From a virus, in IMG/VR virus record IMGVR_UViG_3300046002_001897, positions 1 through 22,675 of that record: a DNA stretch of 22,675 bases; one strand, 5' to 3'. Of this stretch, positions 1 to 8,238 are shown one piece after another. Numbering within the stretch: the first letter of the stretch is position 1; each line of letters opens with the position of its first letter. Under the pieces are notes generated by a model. It worked only from the letters and a program-made list of their open reading frames with translations. It did no database searches and was not told the origin of the DNA. The position numbers were made by a program, and so were the translations under genes.

Positions 1-1
1 C

Positions 2-481
2 TATCTATTGGCAGTAATTCACTTCTTCCGTTCCATGACTAAGATGTTCTACGGGCAAGATTCTAATCCTAAAAATGGTACTCCTCCTCCCCTATGCTAC
101 ATGTTTGGTATGGGCGGATATCAGTTTGCAGCGCATCCCCTAGCAATTCAAGGTTTCTCATATACACTACCTGATGACGTAGACTATATCAAAACAACAA
201 GTGCAAGTCCAGCTGGCACGCCTAAACCATCAAAATATACTGCTAGCGACAATAGATTAGCAGGATCGGGTGTAGGCAAAGGCGGCAAAGGTCCGGGCCC
301 TAATTTTAGTACTAGCCCCGGAAACGACACAGTTACCTGGGTTCCTACTAGAATTCAGATGTCTATCACTTGTGTACCGATAATGAGCAGAAATTCAGTA
401 TCGAATAGATTCAGTCTACGTGATTATGCATCTGGTGCATTACTCAATGGCACTAGAGTTCCTGGCGGAGGTATGTGGTAA
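2..481 (+). CDS. Tail-tube/baseplate junction protein, gp48/gp54-like, C-terminal part (5' truncated)
   Basis: The frame is open from the left edge (codons from base 2), so this is the last 159 residues of a longer protein. A TTG at 8 or the internal ATG at 35 would give a truncated product, and neither is a convincing start. Visible features are a hydrophobic/aromatic opening (VIHFFRSMTKMFYGQ), a PPPLCYMFGMGGYQF segment, PDDVDYIK, a Gly/Ser-rich loop near 280-330, and a closing VPTRIQMSITCVPIMSR stretch. From memory, this pattern (tip strand, 'DVDYI', then a beta-strand 'P..SRN' ending) matches the C-terminal half of T4-like gp48/gp54 proteins, which cap the baseplate and start the tail tube. 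Lying directly before gene 53 fits. I cannot separate gp48 from gp54 on this fragment, and a tube-like protein of another family remains possible. The stop overlaps the next start (TAATG). Confidence 0.6.
   Translation, partial: YLLAVIHFFRSMTKMFYGQDSNPKNGTPPPLCYMFGMGGYQFAAHPLAIQGFSYTLPDDVDYIKTTSASPAGTPKPSKYTASDNRLAGSGVGKGGKGPGPNFSTSPGNDTVTWVPTRIQMSITCVPIMSRNSVSNRFSLRDYASGALLNGTRVPGGGMW
467..471 (+). promoter_or_regulatory. Shine-Dalgarno site of gene 53
   Basis: GGAGG lies inside the last codons of the upstream gene, 9 bases before the ATG at 481. It decides the start of gene 53, because the alternative GTG at 475 is too close to it. Confidence 0.7.
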
Positions 482-795
482 TGTCAAATCAAAGTTTATA
501 CGGACCAGCTAGTCCATACTATAGCACTAATATAGTAGAAAATAAATTCTTAGATGTAATGATAGCCCGTCCCATACCACAAAATCCTAGCGATGTATAT
601 ATGGTGCTACAGGAAACTTATCAGTATCGACCTGACCTATTAGCATTCGACTTATACAACGATGCTAGATTGTGGTGGGTATTTGCTGCACGAAATCCTA
701 ATAGATTAGGACCTGATCCTTACTTTGACTTTAAAGCAGGTGTCGGAATTTATGTACCTACTCAAACAGCGTTGAACACTGCATTGGGGCTATAA
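481..795 (+). CDS. 53: Baseplate wedge subunit gp53
   Basis: A 104-residue protein of the T4 gp53 family, a small wedge component that in T4 helps join wedges around the hub. The signature is clear: YRPDLLAFDLY (about residues 49-59), then WWVFAARNP (65-73), then PYFDFKAGVGIYVP near the C-terminus. This is the conserved pattern of gp53-like proteins, whose fold resembles LysM. T4 gp53 is longer (about 196 residues), so this is a compact version. The ATG at 481 is chosen over the in-frame GTG at 475 because GGAGG at 467-471 lies 9 bases before the ATG but only 3 before the GTG. The start overlaps the upstream stop by one base (TAATG), which suggests translational coupling. The next gene starts 1 base after this stop. 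Confidence 0.88.
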   Translation: MSNQSLYGPASPYYSTNIVENKFLDVMIARPIPQNPSDVYMVLQETYQYRPDLLAFDLYNDARLWWVFAARNPNRLGPDPYFDFKAGVGIYVPTQTALNTALGL

Positions 796-796
796 A

Positions 797-3700
797 ATGT
801 CGTCTATTCAAAATCTTACCCTTGCTCGAGGCATAGTATTAGACACAAATGGACAAAAAATCAAGGTAATAGTCGATGGCTACACCTATGGTCCGGCATA
901 TGATCTAGCAGCAATTCAAGAACGTATGCAGAAGGCAATTACTCAATACGACGAGCTTTACATAGCAGCAGAGCGAGCCAAGGCAAACCCTGATACTGCA
1001 CTAATCGCTTCTGCCATCAAGACGCAGGAACGTCTTAAGCGGGCAATCTCATTACTAAATCCAAACGGCCCTGCTGACCAAGCTATTAAAGCAGATAATG
1101 CAGCAGAAGCAGCCGCAAGAAAGGCTAGAGGAGAAGCAGATCCGCCGCCACCCCCGCCTCCCCCAACCCCGCCACCGCCCGCACCTACTCCGCCCCCTTC
1201 GCCAACAGCAAATGCAGCAGTTGTAACATCAAATGCAGCGCCAACTACTAGTACCGGTACAGCCACTAAAGCTCCCTTAACTGGAGCAGCAAGCGATGAC
1301 AGTGGTGCCAAGCAAGCTAACCCAGCTGGCTCAACTGGCGCGCCTCCTTCTACTCCACCAGGTAGTGCAACCGGCACTGCGGCACCCCCGGCTGGCTCAG
1401 GTTCTCAGGCTAGTGCAGACAGCACTTCACCTTCTTTACGGACAGAAGTATCAAAGACTCAACCACCGGGCAAAAGATTAAAGAACCCCTTGGGTTATTG
1501 CTCTAGTTACACGTATCAGCTAAGTCTTTACATGATTACTCCAGATGGGTATGATGCATTTATTCAATCCGGTAGAAAAACAGTCAATGCTCTTAATGTT
1601 GCGGCAGCAGGCGGCGGATATAAAAATTCGGGCGGCGCGTTTTTAGTAGCACAAAGCGGCGGCATTAACAATACACAAGAAAATCGTGCTCCGGGATTTT
1701 CATTTGACTATGCTATGGACAACCTATCATTTAGAACATCAACTAATGGTAAAGATAACCAGAGTAACACTAACACAACTGAAATTAAATTCAACATTAC
1801 TGAACCATATGGATTTTCTTTTGTTAATAATTTAAAAAAAGCACAGGATGCACTAAAAAAATATTCCGGTGACAAGGTACTGTTGCCCGGCAATCCGTCA
1901 AAGCAATTTTTTATTTTAGGAATAAGATTTTTCGGGTATGACGAGGTTGGAAACATAATGACGGGATCAGAGGTGTTTGACGGACAGACGCTGGATCCAA
2001 CTGCTTCGGGAAGTGGTGCTCTGTTTGAACGATATTATGATATTGTTATAACCTCACTAAAGTTTAAGATTGACGGTAATGCAGTAGTGTATTCAATTGA
2101 AGCAGCATCTACTCCGCCGAAGGCAACTATGACTACTAAGCGCGGCTCAGTAGACGATAAGATTGCGTTTTCGGCATCAACCGTCGGCGAAGCTTTTACT
2201 AAATTTGTAGCATCACTAAACAAACGACAACAAGATTTAGCATCTAAGACCAAAGAACCAAATTTATATAACAAATATAATATAGTATTCGTTGGCGATG
2301 CTGAATCAGTCATCGGTAAATCGAAAACAGTTTCTCCTGCCGACTTGGATAAGTATAAGTGGCCAGGATCAGGGGCAAAAACAACGTCACAATCAAATGA
2401 GTTGACAGCCACTAAAAGTAATACACCTAATAATACTGCGAGAGAAATAACAATTGATACTGGAAAAATGATACCTGCCGCTATCAATGATATCATTGTT
2501 TCTAGTCAATTTCTCGAACAAGGATTGCAAACAGTTTATTCTACTGCACTAGAACCACCTAAGGATAAAAAAATTGTACCTCAGGTTGATCAAGGCACTA
2601 AAAAACTTCTTAAGTGGTATAATTGTAGTTCACAAATATCTAACGCTAGATGGAATGGGGCAATCAGTGACTGGGTGTATGACATTGATTATATTATTCA
2701 AACGTATGAAACTCCAGTAATTGATAGTGCGTACAAGAACGTTACCACTGCATATTATGGACCTCATAAAAGATATGATTACTGGTATACTGGTAAAAAT
2801 TCTGAAATATTATCTTACGTTCAAGAATTAAACAACACTTACTTTACTGTTGCAATTAGTCCTCCCAATGAACAAGGTGACGTAACAGTTCTTGACAGTG
2901 CAGCTAAAGAAAATGCTGATGCCTCAACGGCAACAACTGACAGCGGGGCCCCAGCGGTAAAAACAGGCGGTAATCAGACTCAGGGTACTACCGAAAATAC
3001 ACTTGGTGCAGGCAAAGAAGCACAAAACAGTTACATAACTTCACTACATGATCCGTCTTCACAGGCCTATGCTAAGTTGACTATTTTAGGTGACCCGGAT
3101 TTCATTATGTATGACTCAAGTGTGGTTGTAACTGGGGGGAAAACACAATCAGTTAACGAATCACAAATATATAATAAATTCTACGGTTCTGATGGATACA
3201 CCGTAAATCCAAATGGTGGACAAGTCTTTATCGAAGTTGATTTCAAAGAAGCAGTTGACTATTCAGATGAAGGTGTTAACAACGGTCCTATAACAGGCCA
3301 ACCCGGAACACTTTCTATTAACGAGAGCATTTTGTTTTGGGAATATCCAGAAGATATCGCAAAATTGGTCAAGGGCGTTAGTTATATGATTGTTGCTGTA
3401 ACCAGCACATTTTCTGGCGGCTCATTTAAACAAACACTGGAGTGTGCGATCAACACGTTTAATAAAAAGCCTAAAACTGACAGCGCCGGCGGCAGAGAAC
3501 CAAACAGTAGTCAGACCGGACAAGCTGCTGGAACAAATCCTGCATCTGGTACAAATGTGGCGTCGGGATCACCAGCCGGCGGTCCTAACACAACAGTGGC
3601 CGACTCAGGTTTAAAACCGGACAGTCCTGCTAAATTACCAGTGATGACAGTTACCGATCCCGGACCACTAGTAGTTTCGGCCAACTCCGATGCATTGATA

Positions 3701-3931
3701 GCAGAAATACTTGCTAGTACGCCGTCTGGGTTAGTAGTAGATGATGACGCTAGTAGCACTGCCAGCGCCGCACCGGTAAGTAGACAAGCTGATATTAACG
3801 CTGCACAACAAAGAGAGCTAGCACCTGCGTTTTCATTGAATAATACGCAGCTTGGTCAGCCAGGACGATTTAATTCAGGGTTTGGTCCGCCACCGTTTGA
3901 CCCATTCCCAACTGATTTCCCATTAACGTAA
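797..3931 (+). CDS. Large baseplate structural protein, probable hub (gp27-like) component
   Basis: A 1044-residue protein lying directly before gene 5. Layout: a short beta start plus Ala-rich helical segment (1-110); a low-complexity linker (about 111-227) opening with near-uninterrupted proline (about 115-135) and continuing Ala/Thr/Ser/Gly/Pro-rich; a folded core from LKNPLGY (228) to about 890 with ITEPYGFSF, FFILGIRFFGYDE, LLKWYN (about 604) and ILGDPDF (763-769); then a disordered tail of about 155 residues ending FGPPPFDPFPTDFPLT. I recall the core motifs (NPLG..SSYTY, EPYG.SF, LKWYN, GDPDF, VEV.F) from large uncharacterised virion proteins of aquatic T4-like phages. The hub role is inferred from position beside gp5 and gp53 and from the beta-rich core; no direct match to T4 gp27 (391 residues) is visible. 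GGGG at 786-789 precedes the ATG by 7 bases. Another baseplate or tail-lumen protein is possible. Confidence 0.6.
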   Translation: MSSIQNLTLARGIVLDTNGQKIKVIVDGYTYGPAYDLAAIQERMQKAITQYDELYIAAERAKANPDTALIASAIKTQERLKRAISLLNPNGPADQAIKADNAAEAAARKARGEADPPPPPPPPTPPPPAPTPPPSPTANAAVVTSNAAPTTSTGTATKAPLTGAASDDSGAKQANPAGSTGAPPSTPPGSATGTAAPPAGSGSQASADSTSPSLRTEVSKTQPPGKRLKNPLGYCSSYTYQLSLYMITPDGYDAFIQSGRKTVNALNVAAAGGGYKNSGGAFLVAQSGGINNTQENRAPGFSFDYAMDNLSFRTSTNGKDNQSNTNTTEIKFNITEPYGFSFVNNLKKAQDALKKYSGDKVLLPGNPSKQFFILGIRFFGYDEVGNIMTGSEVFDGQTLDPTASGSGALFERYYDIVITSLKFKIDGNAVVYSIEAASTPPKATMTTKRGSVDDKIAFSASTVGEAFTKFVASLNKRQQDLASKTKEPNLYNKYNIVFVGDAESVIGKSKTVSPADLDKYKWPGSGAKTTSQSNELTATKSNTPNNTAREITIDTGKMIPAAINDIIVSSQFLEQGLQTVYSTALEPPKDKKIVPQVDQGTKKLLKWYNCSSQISNARWNGAISDWVYDIDYIIQTYETPVIDSAYKNVTTAYYGPHKRYDYWYTGKNSEILSYVQELNNTYFTVAISPPNEQGDVTVLDSAAKENADASTATTDSGAPAVKTGGNQTQGTTENTLGAGKEAQNSYITSLHDPSSQAYAKLTILGDPDFIMYDSSVVVTGGKTQSVNESQIYNKFYGSDGYTVNPNGGQVFIEVDFKEAVDYSDEGVNNGPITGQPGTLSINESILFWEYPEDIAKLVKGVSYMIVAVTSTFSGGSFKQTLECAINTFNKKPKTDSAGGREPNSSQTGQAAGTNPASGTNVASGSPAGGPNTTVADSGLKPDSPAKLPVMTVTDPGPLVVSANSDALIAEILASTPSGLVVDDDASSTASAAPVSRQADINAAQQRELAPAFSLNNTQLGQPGRFNSGFGPPPFDPFPTDFPLT
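1138..1480 (+). other. Polyproline and Pro/Ala/Ser/Thr-rich linker in the hub-like protein
   Basis: Codons from about residue 115 encode runs of six to eight prolines separated by single Thr or Ala, then an Ala/Thr/Ser/Gly/Pro-rich stretch lasting until the folded core begins at LKNPLGY (residue 228). The DNA is locally C-rich (CCGCCACCCCCGCC), unlike the rest of the window. It is likely a stiff then flexible tether between the short N-terminal domain and the core. Confidence 0.75.
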
Positions 3932-3941
3932 GAGAGATAAT

Positions 3942-6900
3942 ATGCCAACTGAGGTAATTAAAACAACAGGTAGTACTAAAGAAAGTAAACCAGGCGCCAA
4001 TGGCGGTAATAACAAAACTGTTCCATTAATTGGGATAGTTAAAGATAATATTGACCCTACTCGCTCTGGAAGAATCAAAGTATTACTCGCAGATAAAGGT
4101 ATTCCTACAGATAGTGATAGTTCAGGAAATTGGGTGTCTGTTAGCTATCTCAGTAACTTTTTTGGTATGGTTAAACCCACAGCGGGACAAACTGGCTTAG
4201 GTGACTATGTTGCAAACCCAAGCAGTTACGGTGAATGGCATGCTCCTCCCGATATCGGTACAAAGGTAATTTGTATATTTGTCAACGGCGACCCCAACTA
4301 TGGTTTCTACATTGGTTGTATTCCAGAAGCAGATGCCCTACAGATGGTGCCAGCAATTGGTTCAAGTGACAATATTGTTACTAATGCAGGTGAAGCAAAT
4401 AGTTACGGCGGTGCAACTAGATTGCCTGTCACGAATATCAATACCAATGATAAAAGTGTATCGGACAGCAACAAATATCTAGACACTGCAAGACCAGTTC
4501 ATAGCTACACAGCAAGTATCATGAGCCAACAAGGAATCATTCGTGACCCTATTCGCGGCCCTATTAGTTCAAGTGCAAGTCGTGAAACAGCTAGCCGAGT
4601 GGGCTGGGGTGTATCTACTCCCGGTAGACCTATCTACGAGGGCGGCTTTGATGATTCTTCTCTTGCGTCAAATTTGGAGCCTGCGGGCGGGCTTGAAACT
4701 GCAACAAGGCTAAAAGTTATTGCTCGTAGAGGCGGACACAGCTTCGTTATGGATGACGGTGACGTTATCGGGCGTGACCAGTTAATTCGTATTCGTACAG
4801 CATTAGGTCATCAAATCTTAATGAGCGATGATGGTCAAACGTTAATGATTCTTCACTCAAACGGACAATCATATATTGAGTTGGGTAAGGAGGGTACGAT
4901 TGATATGTACTCTACCAACTCAGTAAACATTAGAACACAGGGAGATTTAAATCTTCACGCTGACCAAAATGTTAACATTCATGCTATGGAGAATCTAAAT
5001 CTTCAGGGTAAAAACATCCAAACTAACTCAGAAGAAGATACTAAGATTCGATCCGGTAAAGATATTCAGGCATTTTCTATTGGTAATTATTTAGGAAAAG
5101 CGGGCGGCGCCGTTGCATTTCAAGCGGGCGGCGAAGCTTCGTTAGTTGCTGGTGGTATTGCATATGTTAATGGTAGCAAAGTAAATCTTAACTCAGGTGG
5201 CCCAGGTACTAGTCCACAAGATGTTGCTGTCATTCCAATCATCGCACAGACTGATACATTGTTTGATGAAGAAAAAGGATTTATCGCAGCGCCAGCAAAA
5301 CTATTAACTATTGCGTCTCGTGCTCCGGCACACGCACCATGGTCAAACGCAGGTCAAGGGGTTGATGTCAAGACTACTCTTAACGCAAGTGATTCACTTC
5401 CGGCAGCACCTTCTGCGGCTGTAGAACAGACAACTACGGCAGCAGCAACTAACGCTACTCCCCCTGCTATTGCGACAGCAGCGTCAGTGCCAGCTACTAC
5501 TCCATCAGTTTCGAAAGCAATGGGTCCTGGACCAACTAATGCAGCGATTGCAGGTGTTGCCACTACGGCTGCGCAAGGCGCTGCTGCGGCAGCAACTACT
5601 CAAGGTGCTGCGGTTGTTTCGGCATCCGGCGTAACTACGTCAGTAACCTCTTCTTCATCAACTACTACTACCACAGCTAACGGAGTAACGACAACAACTA
5701 AAACATCGTCTTCCGAATCTGCAACGGTAGCAGTAGGTTCATTTGCGATGACACCAAAACAGATGGAACAAGCCGGAGTACTCAAGCCCGGTGCATCTAC
5801 GTTGATTAATGGTATCGCTACACAAGCAAACGATATCATTAAGGTGACTGCAACCGGCCTAAATGCTGCTACATCTATCATTGATAAAGCATTGCCTTCA
5901 ACATTGTTCACTGCTATACCGGGCGCCGAAAATCTTACATCATTCGTAAAAAATACTTCTGCACAAGCGCAAGGAATGGCGACTACAATGCAGAAAGCAC
6001 AAACAGCTCTCACGAACAGCGGAGTACTGACCGGAAATGAATCTGCGGGCACAACTGCTGGTTTAGTCACAGCCGCTGCTACAGTAGGACCAAAAGAAAC
6101 TATTGCTGCAATCTCTCAGGTTGCCGGAAAAGCAAGTAGCACATTGAGCAGCGTATCAGGCGCAGTCAGTGGACTAGTGGGTTCAGCCGCAGGTCAAGCA
6201 TTGAATCAAGTATCAGGTGCATTGAATCAAGTGTCTGGAGCTATCAATACTGCTAACAAAATAGCTGGTGCTGTAGGCGGCGCAACAAATGCACTTAAAG
6301 CAATTGGCGCTGGAACAGCAGCAGCAGGACTCGCTGATAAGTTAGGTGGTTTGGGAGGACTCTCAAGTGCGTTGAACGCCATGAAGAATGCAGGCGGACC
6401 TGCTGGTCTAACTGGAATTCAAGACGCAGCAAAGGGCATTGCTACTAATGCGTTCAACTCAATTAAGGATTCATTCAAGGCATTCAAGCCCGGCGTACCG
6501 CAGAATCTTACTGCGATTGCCAAAGAAGCAGCAGCCAAAGCACAGGCAGAAGCTGGTCAACTTTCACAACTTAGTGCAACATTGACTACAGCTTCTAAGG
6601 GACTTACTGAGGGGCTATCAAACGTTGGTAAAGCGGCTGGGCAGCTAACCAACGCTATTGGCGGGGTGACCGGCGCACTTAGTGGTGCTTCAGCCGCATT
6701 GAAAAATGTCGGTGGCTCGTTAAGTACTCTAGCTGATAATGCGAAAAGTATATCCAACACTGTAAACACTGCGACCGCATCCGTATCCGGTGCCTTAGGT
6801 GCAGTATCGTCATTAACCGGTTCAATCAAGTCAACTACATCTTCGTTAAGTTCGATTACAAGTTCAATGCAAAATACTGTTGCTGGCGTCAGTGGAGCCG

Positions 6901-8228
6901 TCTCAGCAGTTAACGGTTCACTCGGACAATTAACTAATAAAATTAGTGGCTCGGTTGGTTCATTTGCTAACACTCTAAACTCCGTATCTACTGCTGCAAC
7001 ATCTATTACTAGCACCGCTAATAAGATTACTGGGGCAATTGATAATGTAAGTAGTCTTGCTGGCGCTGGTCCAGCTCTAAGAGCAGGCGGCACGGCTGCA
7101 TTATCTACTGCCGCATCAACTGTTGCTAAAGGCGCGTCTGCCGCAGTGTCATCTCAAGTAGCATCTGGTATTAGTAATTTAGCAGGTGGTATTAAGTCAG
7201 TAACCTCAGTGCTTGATAAGGCGAACGGAGCAGTGAACAGCATTCCGGGTGCAGGCAGTCTTACTGGACTTATTAAGGATGCACAGACATCAGTAATGAG
7301 TGGTCTGCAAAGTGCAGAAAAACTTGCAAACGATATCGGTGGACAATTAGATAATCTAACTGCACTTGTTTCTAAAGGCTTGCCAGCAGGCGCGGCCGCA
7401 GAACTAGCATCATCGGTGTCAGCACTTAGTGCCGGCGGCGCTGCTGCAATCAAGCTTCCGGCGGTAGGATTTAATACCACTGATAGAGGTTCTATTACCT
7501 CACAGATTAAAAATGTTCTTGGCAATCCTAAAATTCCGGTACCAAATCTACTAGGTGAAATTACTCAGGATGTTAAGGATCAAGCACAGAAACTACTTGA
7601 TGTTGGTAAAAAATATCAGCAGCTTCAAGATAAACTTGCTGAATTTGATAAAAAGATTTTTGAAAAATCAAAAGCATATAATGAAGCAGAACTAAATCTC
7701 CCTGCAGGAGATCCTGCAATTGAAAAAGCACTTGCTGAATTTGATAAGGCAACAACTGATCCTGAATACGCTAAACTGTTAGATGACATCATTAATTTAG
7801 ATAATATTAATAATGTTGCTGGAGATATTCTTGCTGGTGCCGGAGAGACTGCTAGTGGAATCGCTAACGCAGCATCAAGCTTAACGTCTGGACTATCTGA
7901 GTTAACAGGGTCATTGACCGGCGCGGTAGGAGGGATATCTAGAGGAGCATCTTCACTTAGTGGTTCACTGACTTCTTTAACTAAAGCAGCAACATCGGTA
8001 TCATCTACCGCTTCCTCAGTAAATTCAACTATCAAATCAGTTACGAACTCAATTACTACAGTAACCTCTAGTGCTACGCAAATAACGGCTACTGCTAAAA
8101 CAGCATTGTCCTCAGTTACTGGATCTGGTGCAACTGCAATTGAAGGTATACAAACAAAAATAAATACAAGTAAAGCAGAGTTGAATAATACAATTGCGGG
8201 TATTATAGGACCTTCAGGAAATGGATAA
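3942..8228 (+). CDS. 5: Baseplate central spike gp5, lysozyme-less, with very long C-terminal extension
   Basis: A 1428-residue spike protein. Residues about 27-140 form the gp5/VgrG OB fold (VPLIGIVKDNIDPTRSGRIK; later GEWHAPPDIGTKVICIFVNGD and GFYIGCIPE). From about 262 to 427 lies the beta-helix needle, with the VgrG-like strands GGHSFVMDDGD, GHQILMSDDG and IELGKEGTIDMYST, followed by alternating N/D/I/V repeats (VNIRTQGDLNLHADQNVNIH). APAHAPW (about 460) then closes the canonical part. T4 gp5 (575 residues) has a lysozyme domain between OB fold and needle; none is seen here, as also in cyanophage-type gp5. Unusual are residues about 483-1428: Ala/Ser/Thr/Gly-rich sequence with short repeats, one charged coiled-coil-like segment (about 1198-1290), then another Ser/Thr-rich run. 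The extension resembles tape-measure or filamentous helical sequence. AGAGAG at 3931-3936 lies 5 bases before the ATG. Confidence 0.9.
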   Translation: MPTEVIKTTGSTKESKPGANGGNNKTVPLIGIVKDNIDPTRSGRIKVLLADKGIPTDSDSSGNWVSVSYLSNFFGMVKPTAGQTGLGDYVANPSSYGEWHAPPDIGTKVICIFVNGDPNYGFYIGCIPEADALQMVPAIGSSDNIVTNAGEANSYGGATRLPVTNINTNDKSVSDSNKYLDTARPVHSYTASIMSQQGIIRDPIRGPISSSASRETASRVGWGVSTPGRPIYEGGFDDSSLASNLEPAGGLETATRLKVIARRGGHSFVMDDGDVIGRDQLIRIRTALGHQILMSDDGQTLMILHSNGQSYIELGKEGTIDMYSTNSVNIRTQGDLNLHADQNVNIHAMENLNLQGKNIQTNSEEDTKIRSGKDIQAFSIGNYLGKAGGAVAFQAGGEASLVAGGIAYVNGSKVNLNSGGPGTSPQDVAVIPIIAQTDTLFDEEKGFIAAPAKLLTIASRAPAHAPWSNAGQGVDVKTTLNASDSLPAAPSAAVEQTTTAAATNATPPAIATAASVPATTPSVSKAMGPGPTNAAIAGVATTAAQGAAAAATTQGAAVVSASGVTTSVTSSSSTTTTTANGVTTTTKTSSSESATVAVGSFAMTPKQMEQAGVLKPGASTLINGIATQANDIIKVTATGLNAATSIIDKALPSTLFTAIPGAENLTSFVKNTSAQAQGMATTMQKAQTALTNSGVLTGNESAGTTAGLVTAAATVGPKETIAAISQVAGKASSTLSSVSGAVSGLVGSAAGQALNQVSGALNQVSGAINTANKIAGAVGGATNALKAIGAGTAAAGLADKLGGLGGLSSALNAMKNAGGPAGLTGIQDAAKGIATNAFNSIKDSFKAFKPGVPQNLTAIAKEAAAKAQAEAGQLSQLSATLTTASKGLTEGLSNVGKAAGQLTNAIGGVTGALSGASAALKNVGGSLSTLADNAKSISNTVNTATASVSGALGAVSSLTGSIKSTTSSLSSITSSMQNTVAGVSGAVSAVNGSLGQLTNKISGSVGSFANTLNSVSTAATSITSTANKITGAIDNVSSLAGAGPALRAGGTAALSTAASTVAKGASAAVSSQVASGISNLAGGIKSVTSVLDKANGAVNSIPGAGSLTGLIKDAQTSVMSGLQSAEKLANDIGGQLDNLTALVSKGLPAGAAAELASSVSALSAGGAAAIKLPAVGFNTTDRGSITSQIKNVLGNPKIPVPNLLGEITQDVKDQAQKLLDVGKKYQQLQDKLAEFDKKIFEKSKAYNEAELNLPAGDPAIEKALAEFDKATTDPEYAKLLDDIINLDNINNVAGDILAGAGETASGIANAASSLTSGLSELTGSLTGAVGGISRGASSLSGSLTSLTKAATSVSSTASSVNSTIKSVTNSITTVTSSATQITATAKTALSSVTGSGATAIEGIQTKINTSKAELNNTIAGIIGPSGNG
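6198..6239 (+). repeat. 21-bp tandem duplication in gene 5 (heptad repeat)
   Basis: Two adjacent 21-base units (6198-6218 and 6219-6239) both begin GCATTGAATCAAGT and encode ALNQVSG twice. Seven residues is one coiled-coil heptad, so the duplication lengthens the helix by exactly two turns without shifting register. Confidence 0.8.
7634..7747 (+). repeat. Dispersed 18-base direct repeat in gene 5 coiled-coil segment
   Basis: ACTTGCTGAATTTGATAA occurs at 7634-7651 and again at 7730-7747, encoding LAEFDK each time inside the charged helical segment. It suggests an old internal duplication of about 96 bases (32 codons). Confidence 0.65.
8159..8166 (+). promoter_or_regulatory. Candidate T4-type late promoter box upstream of gene 25
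   Basis: AATAAATA followed by CA gives ATAAATACA (8160-8168), close to the T4 late consensus TATAAATA and to the NATAAATA form reported for marine T4-like phages. It lies inside the end of gene 5, about 73 bases before the gene 25 start, so transcription would begin near 8172. The same nonamer occurs upstream of gene 6. Read directly from sequence; promoter activity is inferred. Confidence 0.45.
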
Positions 8229-8238
8229 GGAATAATTA

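Larger units (their letters stand above)
5388..8215 (+). other. Low-complexity Ala/Ser/Thr/Gly extension of gp5
   Basis: About 940 residues dominated by Ala, Ser, Thr, Gly, Val, Ile and Leu, with short motifs recurring (for example SALNQVSGALNQVSGA, SSLSGSLTSLTKA, TSVSSTASSVNSTIKS). Apart from the charged segment near 7535-7760 there is little Trp, Cys, His or Tyr. Hydrophobic residues recur every three to four positions, which suggests long amphipathic helices or coiled coil. The matching composition produces the long antisense open frames across 5600-8245. Confidence 0.7.

Noticed and set aside
475-481. GTG at 475 as the start of gene 53
   Set aside because: It is only 3 bases from the GGAGG site, while the ATG at 481 has proper spacing and begins the usual MSN-type N-terminus.
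958-1377. Antisense Gly/Ala-rich open frame
   Set aside because: It is the complement of the polyproline linker; CCN codons read as GGN on the other strand and lack stops by composition.
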